Assembly: GCF_004959775.1 (NCBI RefSeq)
Contig: NZ_SJZG01000002.1
Span: 434,001 to 498,000 of the forward strand
Direction of reading: 5' to 3'
Origin: Agromyces sp. H66
GTDB taxonomy: Bacteria > Actinomycetota > Actinomycetes > Actinomycetales > Microbacteriaceae
Length of the DNA stretch: 64,000 nt
The position numbers and the translations under genes were made by a program. Positions 1 to 8,281 of this stretch are shown in pieces. Position 1 is the first letter of the stretch. Every line of letters begins with the position of its first letter. The notes below the pieces were generated by a model that saw nothing but the letters and a program-made list of their open reading frames with translations, was not told the DNA's origin and searched no databases.

Positions 1-124
1 CGGCAGCCTCGCGACTGAACCCGATGGTGGTGTCGCCCATACCGTCGCCACCGGCTCTCGCCGGTGTCGTCTGGGGCTCGCCCTCGGCATCGCCACCGGG
101 CTGAGTGATGTCGGTTTCCGCCAC
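1..124 (-). CDS. N-terminus of an unidentified protein (cut by window edge)
   Basis: A GTG start at 124 opens a frame that stays open to the window edge (41 codons). It follows the pgsA-like stop codon by two bases. An AAGGAGG Shine-Dalgarno lies inside the end of the upstream gene, about 6 nt before the GTG, so translation initiation here is well supported. The visible N-terminus is acidic and Thr/Gly/Pro-rich, without a signal peptide or membrane segment. Too little is present to name a family. In other actinobacteria a DUF881 or FHA-type gene often follows this pgsA paralogue, but nothing seen here proves that. Confidence 0.6.
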   Translation of the reverse strand, partial: MAETDITQPGGDAEGEPQTTPARAGGDGMGDTTIGFSREAA

Positions 125-126
125 GA

Positions 127-750
127 CTAACCTCCTTCCTCAAGCGTATCGGATCGGGAGTCGTCCGCCACACGCGGCAACCGGCTGACGCGGGCCGTCT
201 CGATCGCGTAGATGATGCCCGCCCACCAGTACAGGAACGCACCCCACAGGGTGATGGCCCAGCCGACCGGCTCGCTCACCGGCTGCGTCGACGGGAATGC
301 GAGGCCGAGCATGATGACCGGCACGCCGAAGAACAGGGCGAACGTCGCGACCTTGCCGAGCTGGTGCACGGGCAGCGGGCCGTAGCCGTGGTTGGCGAGC
401 ACGACCGCGAGCACGAGCAGGAAGACGTCGCGGGCGACGATCACCACGACGATCCACCAGGGCACGAGTCCGTTCGCGGCGAGTCCGACGAGCGCCGCGA
501 AGATGTAGAGGCGGTCGGCGGCCGGGTCGAGCAACTGCCCGAGGCGGGTGACCTGACCGAGCCGCCGCGCGAGGAAGCCGTCGAGGAGGTCGGTGAGGCT
601 CGCGACCACGAGCACGACGAGCGCCGCGACGTAGCCGCCCACCACGATGAGGACGAGGAACACGGGCACGAGGGCGAGCCGCAGCATGCTGAGGACGTTC
701 GGGATCGTCCAGATCCGCGAACCCACCGCCCCCGTGCTCTCCCCAGCCAC
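127..750 (-). CDS. pgsA: CDP-alcohol phosphatidyltransferase (PgsA-like)
   Basis: A 207-aa integral membrane enzyme that transfers a phosphatidyl group from CDP-diacylglycerol to an alcohol, probably glycerol-3-phosphate or a related acceptor. The family signature is complete: D57-G58-x2-A61-R62-x8-G71-x3-D75-x3-D79, which binds the metal and CDP. About five hydrophobic helices follow the short N-terminal arm 'SRIWTIPNVLSMLR'. The length fits the family. The GTG start at 750 sits 6 nt after a TAGGAT -10 hexamer, so the mRNA is probably leaderless. The acceptor alcohol cannot be read from sequence, so phosphatidylglycerophosphate synthase is only the likeliest of several choices. Confidence 0.88.
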   Translation of the reverse strand: MAGESTGAVGSRIWTIPNVLSMLRLALVPVFLVLIVVGGYVAALVVLVVASLTDLLDGFLARRLGQVTRLGQLLDPAADRLYIFAALVGLAANGLVPWWIVVVIVARDVFLLVLAVVLANHGYGPLPVHQLGKVATFALFFGVPVIMLGLAFPSTQPVSEPVGWAITLWGAFLYWWAGIIYAIETARVSRLPRVADDSRSDTLEEGG

Positions 751-782
751 GATGCGATCCTATCGACCCATAGAATGCCGCC
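751..782. promoter_or_regulatory. Divergent pair of leaderless promoters
   Basis: Only 32 bp separate the two start codons. A minus-strand -10 TAGGAT (757-762) lies 6 nt before the GTG at 750. A plus-strand -10 TAGAAT (771-776) lies 6 nt before the ATG at 783. Neither start has a Shine-Dalgarno. The two -10 boxes are 8 bp apart, so RNA polymerase cannot occupy both at once. Confidence 0.7.
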
Positions 783-1610
783 ATGGCTCCCCTCGTCGTG
801 TGTCTCATCATCTGCGGCGCGATCACGGCGGCGACCTGGCTCGCCTCGATCCTGACGCGGGAGTACTCGTGGGTCGACCGCATCTGGTCGGTCGCGCCGA
901 TCGCGTACGTGTGGGTGTTCGCGGCGGCGAGCGCGTTCGACCCCCGTCTCGTGCTGATGGCGGTGCTGGTGACGGCCTGGGGCATCCGGCTCACCTTCAA
1001 CTACGCACGCAAGGGCGGCTATCGGCCGGGCGGCGAGGACTACCGCTGGGCGGTCGTGCGCGGCCGGATGTCGCCGCCGGCGTTCCAGGCGTTCAACCTG
1101 CTCTTCATCTCGATCTACCAGAACGCGCTCATCCTGTTGTTCTCGCTCCCGGCGCTCACCGCGTTCGAGGCGGCGGGCGAACCGCTCGGCGCGTGGGACC
1201 TCGTGCTCGCGACGCTCTTCGCGGCCTTCCTGGCGGGCGAGACCGTGGCCGACCAGCAGCAGTGGGCGTTCCACCGTCGGAAGGCCGCGGAGGCGGCGGC
1301 GGGCCGCTCCCCCGAGCCGGGATTCCTGCAGACGGGCCTGTTCCGGTACTCGAGGCATCCGAACTTCTTCTTCGAACAGGCGCAGTGGTGGGTGTTCTAC
1401 GGGTTCGCCGTCGCCGCCACCGGGGTGTGGCTGCACTGGACCATCGCGGGCGCCGTGCTGCTCTCGCTCCTGTTCGTCGGATCGACGGCCCTGACGGAGT
1501 CGATCTCGCGCGCGAAGTACCCCGGCTACGACGCGTACCGAGCTCGCACGTCGGCCGTCGTGCCGTGGTTCCCCCGAACGGATCGACGGCCGGTCAGAGC
1601 CTCGACCTGA
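783..1610 (+). CDS. DUF1295 / steroid 5-alpha-reductase-like membrane protein
   Basis: A 275-aa protein with about six hydrophobic segments. It carries the conserved C-terminal block 'YSRHPNFFFEQAQWWVFY' seen in DUF1295 proteins and in the NADPH-binding end of 5-alpha-reductase and isoprenylcysteine methyltransferase-type enzymes. The family probably performs NADPH- or SAM-linked chemistry on lipid substrates in the membrane, but the substrate is unknown. The ATG is preceded by TAGAAT and 6 nt, suggesting a leaderless transcript. The gene converges on the Nudix gene, with a 17-bp overlap of the two 3' ends. Confidence 0.85.
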   Translation: MAPLVVCLIICGAITAATWLASILTREYSWVDRIWSVAPIAYVWVFAAASAFDPRLVLMAVLVTAWGIRLTFNYARKGGYRPGGEDYRWAVVRGRMSPPAFQAFNLLFISIYQNALILLFSLPALTAFEAAGEPLGAWDLVLATLFAAFLAGETVADQQQWAFHRRKAAEAAAGRSPEPGFLQTGLFRYSRHPNFFFEQAQWWVFYGFAVAATGVWLHWTIAGAVLLSLLFVGSTALTESISRAKYPGYDAYRARTSAVVPWFPRTDRRPVRAST

Positions 1611-2043
1611 GCACCGGCCACGCCTCCGCGAACCTCGGATGCAGCGGCAGCTCGTCGACGGCGTCGAAGCCGACCCAGCGCAGCTCGATGCTCTCGGGGT
1701 CGCTCACGACGGGTGCGAACCGCTCGACGGCATCCGCGACGACCGTCGTGTACGACCAGTAGCCGAGGTCGAGCACCGACGTGAACCGCACCGCGAGCAG
1801 GCGCGCCGGAACGCCCGCCTCCTCCGCGGCCTCGCGCACGGCGGCCTGCACGGCATCCTCGTGCTCGTGCCGGGCGCCACCGGGCATGCCCCAGGTTCCG
1901 CCGAAATGGCTCCAGGCGGCGCGGTGCTGCAGCAGCACCTCCGAGGCGGGACTGACGACGAGCAGGCCGGCGGCGCCGAACCTGCCCCAGTACCGCGTGC
2001 CGTCGGGCCCTTCGACCCAGGCGTCCCCGCTCGCTCCGCTCAT
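1594..2043 (-). CDS. Nudix hydrolase
   Basis: A 149-aa Nudix hydrolase with a complete box: G-x5-E-x7-REAAEEAGV, within 'GGARHEHEDAVQ' followed by 'AAVREAAEEAGV'. It should cleave a nucleoside-diphosphate-linked substrate using Mg2+ bound by the REAAEE glutamates. The motif 'WSHFGGTWGMPGG' precedes the box, as in MutT/ADP-ribose-pyrophosphatase-like members. I chose the ATG at 2043 because the conserved part begins at once ('GPDGTRYWGRFGAAG'). A GTG at 2091 would add 16 residues and overlap the marR stop. The substrate is not predictable. Confidence 0.85.
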   Translation of the reverse strand: MSGASGDAWVEGPDGTRYWGRFGAAGLLVVSPASEVLLQHRAAWSHFGGTWGMPGGARHEHEDAVQAAVREAAEEAGVPARLLAVRFTSVLDLGYWSYTTVVADAVERFAPVVSDPESIELRWVGFDAVDELPLHPRFAEAWPVLRSRL

Positions 2044-2068
2044 CACTCCAGCATGACGCACGCGGGAC

Positions 2069-2587
2069 TCACGCCGGGCCGGTGCCGGCACGGTCGCCGC
2101 CCTCGACGATGCCGGCGAGCCGATCGAGGAAGTCGACGACGATCGCCCGCTCGTCGGGAGTGAGGGACACGGCGAGCTGGAGCATCCGCTCGTGCATCGG
2201 GCCGAGGGTGCGCCGGAGTCGCTCGTGGGCCCCGGGCCGGGTGCTCAGCAGCATGACGCGACGATCGGACGGATGCTGCGAGCGCTCGAGGTGGCCGGAT
2301 GCCACGAGCCGCCCGACGAGCTTGGTGACGGCGGCCGTCGTGATGCCGAGTTCGCGTGCGAGGGCCGCGCTCGTCGCGTCGCGCCCGGCGCGCTCCTGGC
2401 GGATGATCCAGCGGAGCGCCGCGACGTCGGTGTCGCCCATGTCCATGTCGTCGCGCATGCGCCGACGCATGAGCGCCTCCGCCTCGCGGTGGCGCCGGAC
2501 CGCCTCGAGGACGTCGAGCGTGGAGGGATCGGCCCGGTCGTACCAGTACCCGTCGCTCGTCGAACTTTCGGTTGTTCCCTCGGGCAT
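2069..2587 (-). CDS. MarR-family regulator beside the carotenoid operon
   Basis: A 172-aa MarR-type winged-helix repressor. The recognition region reads 'LARELGITTAAVTKLVGRL' and the wing reads 'HPSDRRVMLLS'. It is divergent from idi-crt with a 13-bp palindrome between them. In Corynebacterium glutamicum a divergent MarR protein (CrtR) represses crt and responds to isoprenyl diphosphates, so a similar role here is a reasonable inference. An ATG at 2587 lies 7 nt after TAGCAT (2595-2600), suggesting a leaderless start. A GTG at 2593 would be only 1 nt from that hexamer. The effector molecule is not known from sequence. Confidence 0.88.
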   Translation of the reverse strand: MPEGTTESSTSDGYWYDRADPSTLDVLEAVRRHREAEALMRRRMRDDMDMGDTDVAALRWIIRQERAGRDATSAALARELGITTAAVTKLVGRLVASGHLERSQHPSDRRVMLLSTRPGAHERLRRTLGPMHERMLQLAVSLTPDERAIVVDFLDRLAGIVEGGDRAGTGPA

Positions 2588-2611
2588 AACCACGATGCTA
2601 TCGTCAAGTCA

Positions 2612-2624
2612 CTAACTCAGTTAG
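2612..2624. promoter_or_regulatory. Palindromic operator candidate for the MarR protein
   Basis: CTAACTCAGTTAG is a 6+1+6 perfect palindrome in the 62-bp gap between the divergent marR and idi genes. MarR dimers typically bind palindromes of this size. It sits upstream of the idi Shine-Dalgarno (GGAGGGGG, 2639-2646) and just upstream of the marR -10, so one bound dimer could silence both directions. Confidence 0.65.
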
Positions 2625-2649
2625 CGAATTCAGTCATTTGGAGGGGGCG

Positions 2650-3192
2650 ATGACACAGACCATCGAGGCCATCGAAGACGAGGTCGTGCTCCTCGACGAA
2701 GCGGGGAACCCGATCGGCCGGGCACCGAAGAGCGCCGCGCACGGACCGGACACGGCCCTGCACCTCGCGTTCTCCTGTCACGTCGTCAACGCCCTCGGCG
2801 AGCTGCTCGTGACCCGTCGCGCGCTCACCAAGCAGGCGTGGCCCGGCGTGTGGACGAACTCGTTCTGCGGACACCCGAGGCCGGCCGAATCGCTCGTGGC
2901 GGCCGTCCGCCGGCGCGCCGAGTTCGAGCTCGGCATCGAACTCGACCACGTGGAGCTCGCGCTGCCCCTCTTCCGCTACCGCGCCACCGACGCCGACGGC
3001 ACGGTCGAGAACGAGGTCTGCCCCGTGTACCTCGCCACCACGGTGAGCGAACTCGACCCCAACCCGCGCGAGGTCGCCGAGTACCGCTGGGTCGACCCGG
3101 CCGAGCTCGGGCGGGCCGTCGACGCCGCGCCGTGGGCGTTCAGCCCGTGGCTCGTCCTGCAGGCCCGGCAGCTGGAGCTGTTCCGTGGCTGA
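2650..3192 (+). CDS. idi: Isopentenyl-diphosphate delta-isomerase, type I
   Basis: A 180-aa cytosolic enzyme that interconverts IPP and DMAPP and supplies the C5 starter for the prenyl chain. The catalytic Cys is in 'TNSFCGHP', the catalytic Glu in 'VENEVCPVY', and a Nudix-like fold is evident. The ATG at 2650 follows a strong GGAGGGGG Shine-Dalgarno, and a TTG at 2638 falls inside that RBS region and is not the start. It is the first gene of the idi-crtE-B-I-Ye-Yf-Eb operon. Its stop overlaps the crtE start by 8 bp, implying translational coupling. Confidence 0.95.
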   Translation: MTQTIEAIEDEVVLLDEAGNPIGRAPKSAAHGPDTALHLAFSCHVVNALGELLVTRRALTKQAWPGVWTNSFCGHPRPAESLVAAVRRRAEFELGIELDHVELALPLFRYRATDADGTVENEVCPVYLATTVSELDPNPREVAEYRWVDPAELGRAVDAAPWAFSPWLVLQARQLELFRG

Positions 3193-4231
3193 CGTGCTCG
3201 ACGCCGCCATCGACGACGGGCTCCGCGCGTTCTTCGCCGACGCCCGCGTGCGCGCCGGCGAGTTCGGCGCGCACTACGCGGCGCTCTGGGAATCGCTCGA
3301 GCAGCAGAGCGCCGGCGGCAAGCGCATCCGACCGCAGCTCGTGAACACCGCGTACTTCGGCCTCGGCGGCACCGACCGGGAACTCGTCACGCGCGTCGCG
3401 ATCTCGTTCGAGCTGCTGCACACCGCGTTCCTCATCCACGACGACGTCATCGACCGCGACACGATCCGGCGGGGCGCGCCGAACATCGCGGCCAGGTTCG
3501 CCGTGCGCGCCCGCGCGCACGGCGCCGGCGACCGCGCGAGCGCGACCTGGGGCGAGACCGCGGCGGTGCTGGCGGGCGACCTCGCCCTCAGCCGCGCGCA
3601 TCGCGAGATCGCGACGCTGCCCGTCGACGCCGCCCGCCGGGCCGCGCTGCTCGACATCCTCGACCGTGCCGTGTTCGTCTCGGCCGCGGGCGAGCTCGCC
3701 GACGTCGTGCACGCGGGCATCCCCGAGCCGCCGGGTGTCGATCGCGTGCTCGCCACGCTCGAGCAGAAGACGGCAGTGTACTCGTTCGAAAGCCCGCTGG
3801 CCGCCGGCGCCGTGCTGGCGGGGGCCGAGAAGGCCGCGGTCGACGCGCTCGGGCGCTTCGGTCGGCTCGTCGGCGTGGCGTTCCAGATCGCCGACGACAT
3901 CCTCGGCGTGTTCGGCGATCCGTCGGTCACGGGCAAGTCCGCCGCGTCCGACCTCCGCGAGGGCAAGCAGACCGCGCTCACGGCGCACGCCGCGACGACC
4001 GATGCGTGGCCGGCGATCTCGGCGCGGCTCGGGGACCCCGACCTCGACGACGGTGCCGCCCACCTGATGCGCGTCGCGCTGCGCGAATGCGGCGCCCTCG
4101 ACGCGGCTCGGCGGCTCGCCGACGAGCACGTCACGCTCGCGCGGCTCGAGCTCGACGCGGCCGACCTGCCCCAGGCCCTCAGCGCGGAGCTCGGTGAGCT
4201 CGCGCAGCGCGCCGCGGAGCGTGCCCGATGA
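3185..4231 (+). CDS. crtE: Polyprenyl (geranylgeranyl) diphosphate synthase
   Basis: A 348-aa trans-prenyltransferase that condenses IPP units to make GGPP for carotenoid synthesis. It has the 'GGKRIRPQL' block, the first Asp-rich motif 'HDDVIDRDTIRRG' and the second 'IADDILGVFGD'. The GTG at 3185 overlaps the idi stop, and the 3' end overlaps crtB by ATGA. Chain length cannot be proved from sequence, but its position ahead of phytoene synthase makes C20 the expected product. Confidence 0.93.
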   Translation: MADVLDAAIDDGLRAFFADARVRAGEFGAHYAALWESLEQQSAGGKRIRPQLVNTAYFGLGGTDRELVTRVAISFELLHTAFLIHDDVIDRDTIRRGAPNIAARFAVRARAHGAGDRASATWGETAAVLAGDLALSRAHREIATLPVDAARRAALLDILDRAVFVSAAGELADVVHAGIPEPPGVDRVLATLEQKTAVYSFESPLAAGAVLAGAEKAAVDALGRFGRLVGVAFQIADDILGVFGDPSVTGKSAASDLREGKQTALTAHAATTDAWPAISARLGDPDLDDGAAHLMRVALRECGALDAARRLADEHVTLARLELDAADLPQALSAELGELAQRAAERAR

Positions 4232-5118
4232 GGCCCCGGGCGGCCGCCGCCGATGCGCTCGGCCGGTACGACGAGGCCGCCGAGGCGAGCTCGGCCGTCG
4301 TGATCGGGCGGTACTCCACCTCGTTCGGCGCCGCGGCGCGGCTCCTCGACCCGGCATCCCGACGACGCATCCGCTCGATCTACGCCCTCGTGCGCGTCGC
4401 CGACGAGATCGTCGACGGCACCGCGCGCGCGGCGGGCCTCGGCGACGACGAGCTGCGCGCGGTGCTCGACGACCTCGAGACCGAGACCGAGACGGCGCTG
4501 CGGCGCGGCTACTCCGCCAATCTCGTGGTGCACGCGTTCGCGACGACCGCGCGCGACGCCGGCATCGACGAGCGGCTCACGCGACCGTTCTTCGCCTCCA
4601 TGCGTCGCGACCTCGATCCCGCGCCCATGCGGGTCGACGAGATCGGACCGTACATCCACGGATCGGCCGAGGTCGTCGGCCTCATGTGCCTCGCGGTGTT
4701 CCTCATGGACGAGCCGGCGGATGCCGCGCGGCGCGAGCGCCTCGAGCGCGGCGCCGTGCACCTCGGCGCCGCGTTCCAGAAGATCAACTTCCTCCGCGAC
4801 CTCGCCGTGGACCGGCACGAGCTCGGGCGCAACTACTTCCCCTGGATCGACCCCGACGGGTTCACCGAGGCCGACAAGGCGCGCATCCTCGACGACATCG
4901 ACCGCGATCTCGAGATCGCCGGGCGCAGCATCCGGGAACTCCCGCGCCGCGCCCGCACGGCCGTCGCCGCGGCGCACGGGTTGTTCGCGAAGCTCGCGGC
5001 GCGGTGCCGCGCGACGCCGGCGGAACGGCTCATCGCGACCCGCATCCGGGTGCCCGACGGGGAGAAGCTCGTGATCGCGGTCCGATCCGCGATCACGGCC
5101 GGCGGGATGAGCCGATGA
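4228..5118 (+). CDS. crtB: Phytoene synthase
   Basis: A 296-aa squalene/phytoene synthase-family enzyme that joins two GGPP head-to-head to give 15-cis-phytoene. The two Asp-rich substrate/Mg2+ motifs are visible: 'RVADEIVDG' near residue 50 and 'NFLRDLAVDRHELGRNYFP' near residue 190. Both ends overlap neighbours by ATGA (crtE upstream, crtI downstream). Confidence 0.94.
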   Translation: MRPRAAAADALGRYDEAAEASSAVVIGRYSTSFGAAARLLDPASRRRIRSIYALVRVADEIVDGTARAAGLGDDELRAVLDDLETETETALRRGYSANLVVHAFATTARDAGIDERLTRPFFASMRRDLDPAPMRVDEIGPYIHGSAEVVGLMCLAVFLMDEPADAARRERLERGAVHLGAAFQKINFLRDLAVDRHELGRNYFPWIDPDGFTEADKARILDDIDRDLEIAGRSIRELPRRARTAVAAAHGLFAKLAARCRATPAERLIATRIRVPDGEKLVIAVRSAITAGGMSR

Positions 5119-6725
5119 CGACGATGACGGGGGAACGGATCGTCGTCATCGGCGGGGGGATCGCCGGGCTGGCGTCGGCGGCGCTGCTCGCGCGGGATGG
5201 CCATCGCGTCACCCTGCTCGAGGCGCTGCCGACGCTCGGCGGACGCGCCGGCACCTGGGAACGCCGCGGGTTCCGCTTCGACACCGGCCCGTCGTGGTAC
5301 CTCATGCCCGAGGTGTTCGATCACTTCTTCCGCCTGTTCGGCACGAGCGCCGCCGCCGAGCTCGAACTCACGACGCTGGACCCCGGCTACCGCGTCTACG
5401 CCGACGGCTACGACCGACCCATCGATCTCCGCGCCTCGCGCGCCGAGAACGTCGCGCTCTTCGAGTCGATCGAGCCCGGGGCGGGCGCAGCGCTCGAGCG
5501 ATACCTCGACTCCGCGGCATCCACCTACGACGTCGCCCGGCGCCGATTCCTGTACACGAACTTCGACGACCTGCGGTCGTTCCTCTCCCCCGAGGTGCTC
5601 GGCAGCGCCGGCCGGCTCGCCCGGCTGCTCGCGACACCCCTCGACCGGTTCGCGGCCCGCTCCGTGCGGGACCGCCGGCTCCGGCAGGTGCTCGGCTACC
5701 CGGCCGTGTTCCTCGGCTCCTCGCCCTCGACGACGCCCGCCATGTACCACCTCATGAGCCACATGGACCTCGAGCAGGGGGTGCAGTACCCGCAGGGCGG
5801 TTTCGGCGAGCTCATCTCGCGCATCGCCGACCTCGCCGAGGCCGCAGGGGTCGATCTGGTCGTGAACGCGCGCGTCGAGGCCATCGACCTGACCGACGAG
5901 CCGTCGCCGTCGGTGACCGGCGTGCGCTACCGCGATGCGGCCGGCCGGGAGCACCGCGTGACGGCGCACCGCGTGGTGTCCGCCGCCGACCTGCACCACA
6001 CCGAGACCGAGCTGCTGCCGCCGGCGGCCCGCACCTACCCCGAGTCGTGGTGGGAGCGGCGGACGTCGGGACCCGGGGCGGTGCTCGCGATGCTCGGCGT
6101 GCGCGGCGAGGTCCCGGCCCTCGCCCATCACACGCTGTTCTTCACCGAGGACTGGACCGAGAACTTCGAGCAGATCTTCGGCGCCGACCCGCGCGTGCCC
6201 GACCCGGCGTCGTTCTACGTGTGCAAGCCCAGCGCGAGCGACGCCACCGTCGCACCGCCCGGCGACACGAACCTCTTCATCCTGGTGCCCGTCCCGGCCG
6301 ACACCTCGATCGGCCGCGGCGGCGAGGACGGGGATGGCGACCGGCTCGTCGAGGAGGCCGCCGACCGTGCGATCGCGCGCATCGCCGAGGCCGCCGGCGC
6401 GCCCGTCCTCGCCTCGCGCATCGTGGTTCGCCGCACCGTGGGACCGGCCGACTTCGCCGAGGACCTCAACTCCTGGCGCGGCGGCGCGCTCGGGCCCGGC
6501 CACACCCTGCGGCAGAGCGCGTTCCTGCGGGGCTCGAACCGCTCCCGCCGCGTGCGCGGCCTCCTGTACGCGGGGGGTTCCAGCGTGCCCGGCATCGGCC
6601 TGCCGATGTGCCTCATCAGCGCCGAGAACGTGCTGAAACGCGTGCGCGGCGACCGCTCCAGCGGCCCGCTGCCCGAACCGGCCGCCGCGGCGCGGCCCAC
6701 CCAGCTCGACCGGAACGCGGGATGA
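5115..6725 (+). CDS. crtI: Phytoene desaturase (CrtI type)
   Basis: A 536-aa FAD enzyme converting phytoene to lycopene by stepwise desaturation at the membrane surface. The N-terminal Rossmann motif 'VVIGGGIAGLASAALLARDG' binds FAD. 'GGRAGTWERRGFRFDTGPSW' follows, and the C-terminal CrtI signature 'YAGGSSVPGIGLPMCLISAE' is intact. The ATG at 5115 overlaps the crtB stop (ATGA). The same reading frame is open far upstream because of the GC content, but that stretch is antiparallel shadow and not protein. Confidence 0.95.
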   Translation: MTTMTGERIVVIGGGIAGLASAALLARDGHRVTLLEALPTLGGRAGTWERRGFRFDTGPSWYLMPEVFDHFFRLFGTSAAAELELTTLDPGYRVYADGYDRPIDLRASRAENVALFESIEPGAGAALERYLDSAASTYDVARRRFLYTNFDDLRSFLSPEVLGSAGRLARLLATPLDRFAARSVRDRRLRQVLGYPAVFLGSSPSTTPAMYHLMSHMDLEQGVQYPQGGFGELISRIADLAEAAGVDLVVNARVEAIDLTDEPSPSVTGVRYRDAAGREHRVTAHRVVSAADLHHTETELLPPAARTYPESWWERRTSGPGAVLAMLGVRGEVPALAHHTLFFTEDWTENFEQIFGADPRVPDPASFYVCKPSASDATVAPPGDTNLFILVPVPADTSIGRGGEDGDGDRLVEEAADRAIARIAEAAGAPVLASRIVVRRTVGPADFAEDLNSWRGGALGPGHTLRQSAFLRGSNRSRRVRGLLYAGGSSVPGIGLPMCLISAENVLKRVRGDRSSGPLPEPAAAARPTQLDRNAG

Positions 6726-7048
6726 CGGGGTTCGCCTACCTCGCCGCGCTCCTCGTCTCGCTCGGCGCGATGGCGCTCATCGACGCCCGCTGGCGCCTGG
6801 CGTTCTGGCGGGCACCGGGCGCGGCGGCACTCGCGGTCGGCGCCGGCACCGCGCTGCTGCTCGCCTGGGACGTCGTGGGCATCGGCTTCGGCGTGTTCTT
6901 CCGCGGCGACTCCGCCTGGGCGACCGGTCTCGTCATCGCGCCGGAGCTGCCCATCGAGGAACCGGTCTTCCTCGTGTTCCTCTGCTATCTCGCGCTCGTG
7001 TCCGTGCTCGGCGCGGAGCGCGTCCTGCGGGCGAGGGAACGCGCATGA
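6722..7048 (+). CDS. crtYe: C50 carotenoid cyclase subunit, CrtYe-like
   Basis: A 108-aa protein with three membrane helices and the conserved acidic motif 'APELPIEEPVFL', typical of the small heterodimeric carotenoid cyclase subunits (CrtYe/CrtYg/LbtA group; CarR-like fold). With the next gene it should cyclise the ends of the C50 precursor flavuxanthin. Whether the rings are epsilon (decaprenoxanthin) or gamma (sarcinaxanthin) cannot be decided here. It overlaps crtI and the next gene by ATGA at both ends. Confidence 0.88.
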   Translation: MTGFAYLAALLVSLGAMALIDARWRLAFWRAPGAAALAVGAGTALLLAWDVVGIGFGVFFRGDSAWATGLVIAPELPIEEPVFLVFLCYLALVSVLGAERVLRARERA

Positions 7049-7377
7049 CGTACGCCCTCATCTCGCTGCCGTTCCTCGCCGCCGGCGTGATCGTCGCCGT
7101 CGTCGCATCCCGTTCGCTGCCACCGCCCGCTCGTCGCCGGCGCTGGTGGGCGACCGCGATCGCCGGGATCGCGCTCCTTCTCCTCACGGCCGTCTTCGAC
7201 ACGGTGATGATCGGCGCGGGCCTCTTCGGCTACGCCGACGGCACCCGGCTCGGACCGACCGTGGGCCTCGCGCCGATCGAGGACTTCGCCTACCCGATCG
7301 TCGCCGTGCTCCTCGTGCCCGCGGTGTGGACGATCGCGCGACGGCGTGCGCGGCGAGGCGGCGATGATGAAGACTGA
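7045..7377 (+). CDS. crtYf: C50 carotenoid cyclase subunit, CrtYf-like
   Basis: A 110-aa partner of the preceding subunit. It has three hydrophobic segments, an Arg-rich cytosolic loop and the matching acidic motif 'LAPIEDFAYPIVAV'. Its basic/acidic tail ends 'RRRARRGGDDED'. The start overlaps crtYe by ATGA, and the stop lies inside the first codons of crtEb. Gene order is the same as in the C. glutamicum decaprenoxanthin operon. Confidence 0.87.
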   Translation: MTYALISLPFLAAGVIVAVVASRSLPPPARRRRWWATAIAGIALLLLTAVFDTVMIGAGLFGYADGTRLGPTVGLAPIEDFAYPIVAVLLVPAVWTIARRRARRGGDDED

Positions 7378-8272
7378 GTCCGTGACCCGCGGAGCCGTGC
7401 ACTCGATCACGCAGGTACTGCTGTCGTCGCGGCCGGTCAGTTGGATCAACACGGCGTTCCCGTTCGCCGCGGCGTACGTGCTCACCACCGGCGCCGTCGA
7501 TGCGCTCTTCGTCGTCGGCACGCTGTTCTTCCTGATCCCGTACAACCTGCTCATGTACGGCGTGAACGACGTGTTCGACTACGAGTCCGACCTGCGGAAC
7601 CCGCGCAAGGGCGGCGCGGAGGGCGCGTTGCTCGAGCCCGGCCTGCACCGGGCCGTCGTCTGGTCGGGCATCGTCACGGCGACCCCGCTCATCGTCGCCA
7701 TGCTGTGGCTCGGCGGCACGGGGCATCCGTGGTCCTGGGTGGTCTTGGCGATCAGCCTCTTCGCCGTGTTCGCGTACTCGGTGCCCGGGCTTCGCTTCAA
7801 GGAGCGTCCCGGGCTCGACTCGATGACCTCGAGCACGCACTTCGTGAGCCCCGCGGTGTACGGGCTCGCCGTCGCCGGCGCCGAGCCGACGCCGGCGCTC
7901 GTCGCCCTGCTCGCCGCGTTCTTCTGCTGGGGCATGGCCAGCCAAGCCTTCGGCGCCGTTCAGGACGTGGTGCCCGACCGGGAGGGCGGCATCGCGTCGA
8001 TCGCCACGGCGCTGGGCGCCCGGGCGACGGTGCGTCTCGCCCTCGGGCTGTGGGTGGCCGCGGGCCTCCTGATGTTCGCGACCGAATGGCCCGGACCGCT
8101 CGCGGCGGCGCTCGTGGTGCCGTACCTCGTCACGGCCTGGCCGTACCGGTCGGTCGCCGATGCCGCGTCGGGAACGGCGAATCGGGGCTGGCGTCGCTTC
8201 ATCGCCCTGAACTACGCGGTCGGATTCCTCGTCACCATGCTGCTCATCTGGTGGGCGCTGGTGCGGTCGTAG
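7364..8272 (+). CDS. crtEb: Lycopene elongase/hydratase (UbiA family)
   Basis: A 302-aa UbiA-type membrane prenyltransferase that adds two C5 (DMAPP) units to lycopene, creating the C50 backbone. The two Asp motifs are 'NDVFDYESD' and 'DVVPDREGG', with about eight helices around them. A GAGG sequence 6 nt upstream supports ATG 7364 (a second ATG is at 7367). The gene overlaps crtYf by 14 bp. It ends the operon, and its TAG stop is embedded in the TAGGCT -10 of the following S4 gene. Confidence 0.92.
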   Translation: MMKTESVTRGAVHSITQVLLSSRPVSWINTAFPFAAAYVLTTGAVDALFVVGTLFFLIPYNLLMYGVNDVFDYESDLRNPRKGGAEGALLEPGLHRAVVWSGIVTATPLIVAMLWLGGTGHPWSWVVLAISLFAVFAYSVPGLRFKERPGLDSMTSSTHFVSPAVYGLAVAGAEPTPALVALLAAFFCWGMASQAFGAVQDVVPDREGGIASIATALGARATVRLALGLWVAAGLLMFATEWPGPLAAALVVPYLVTAWPYRSVADAASGTANRGWRRFIALNYAVGFLVTMLLIWWALVRS

Positions 8273-8281
8273 GCTTGGTGC

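Noticed and set aside
4194..5114. A very long open frame running into crtI on the plus strand.
   Set aside because: High GC leaves all frames open. The segment before 5115 is antiparallel to crtB sense in another frame, Arg/Pro-rich, and has no RBS. crtI starts at the ATGA overlap with crtB.
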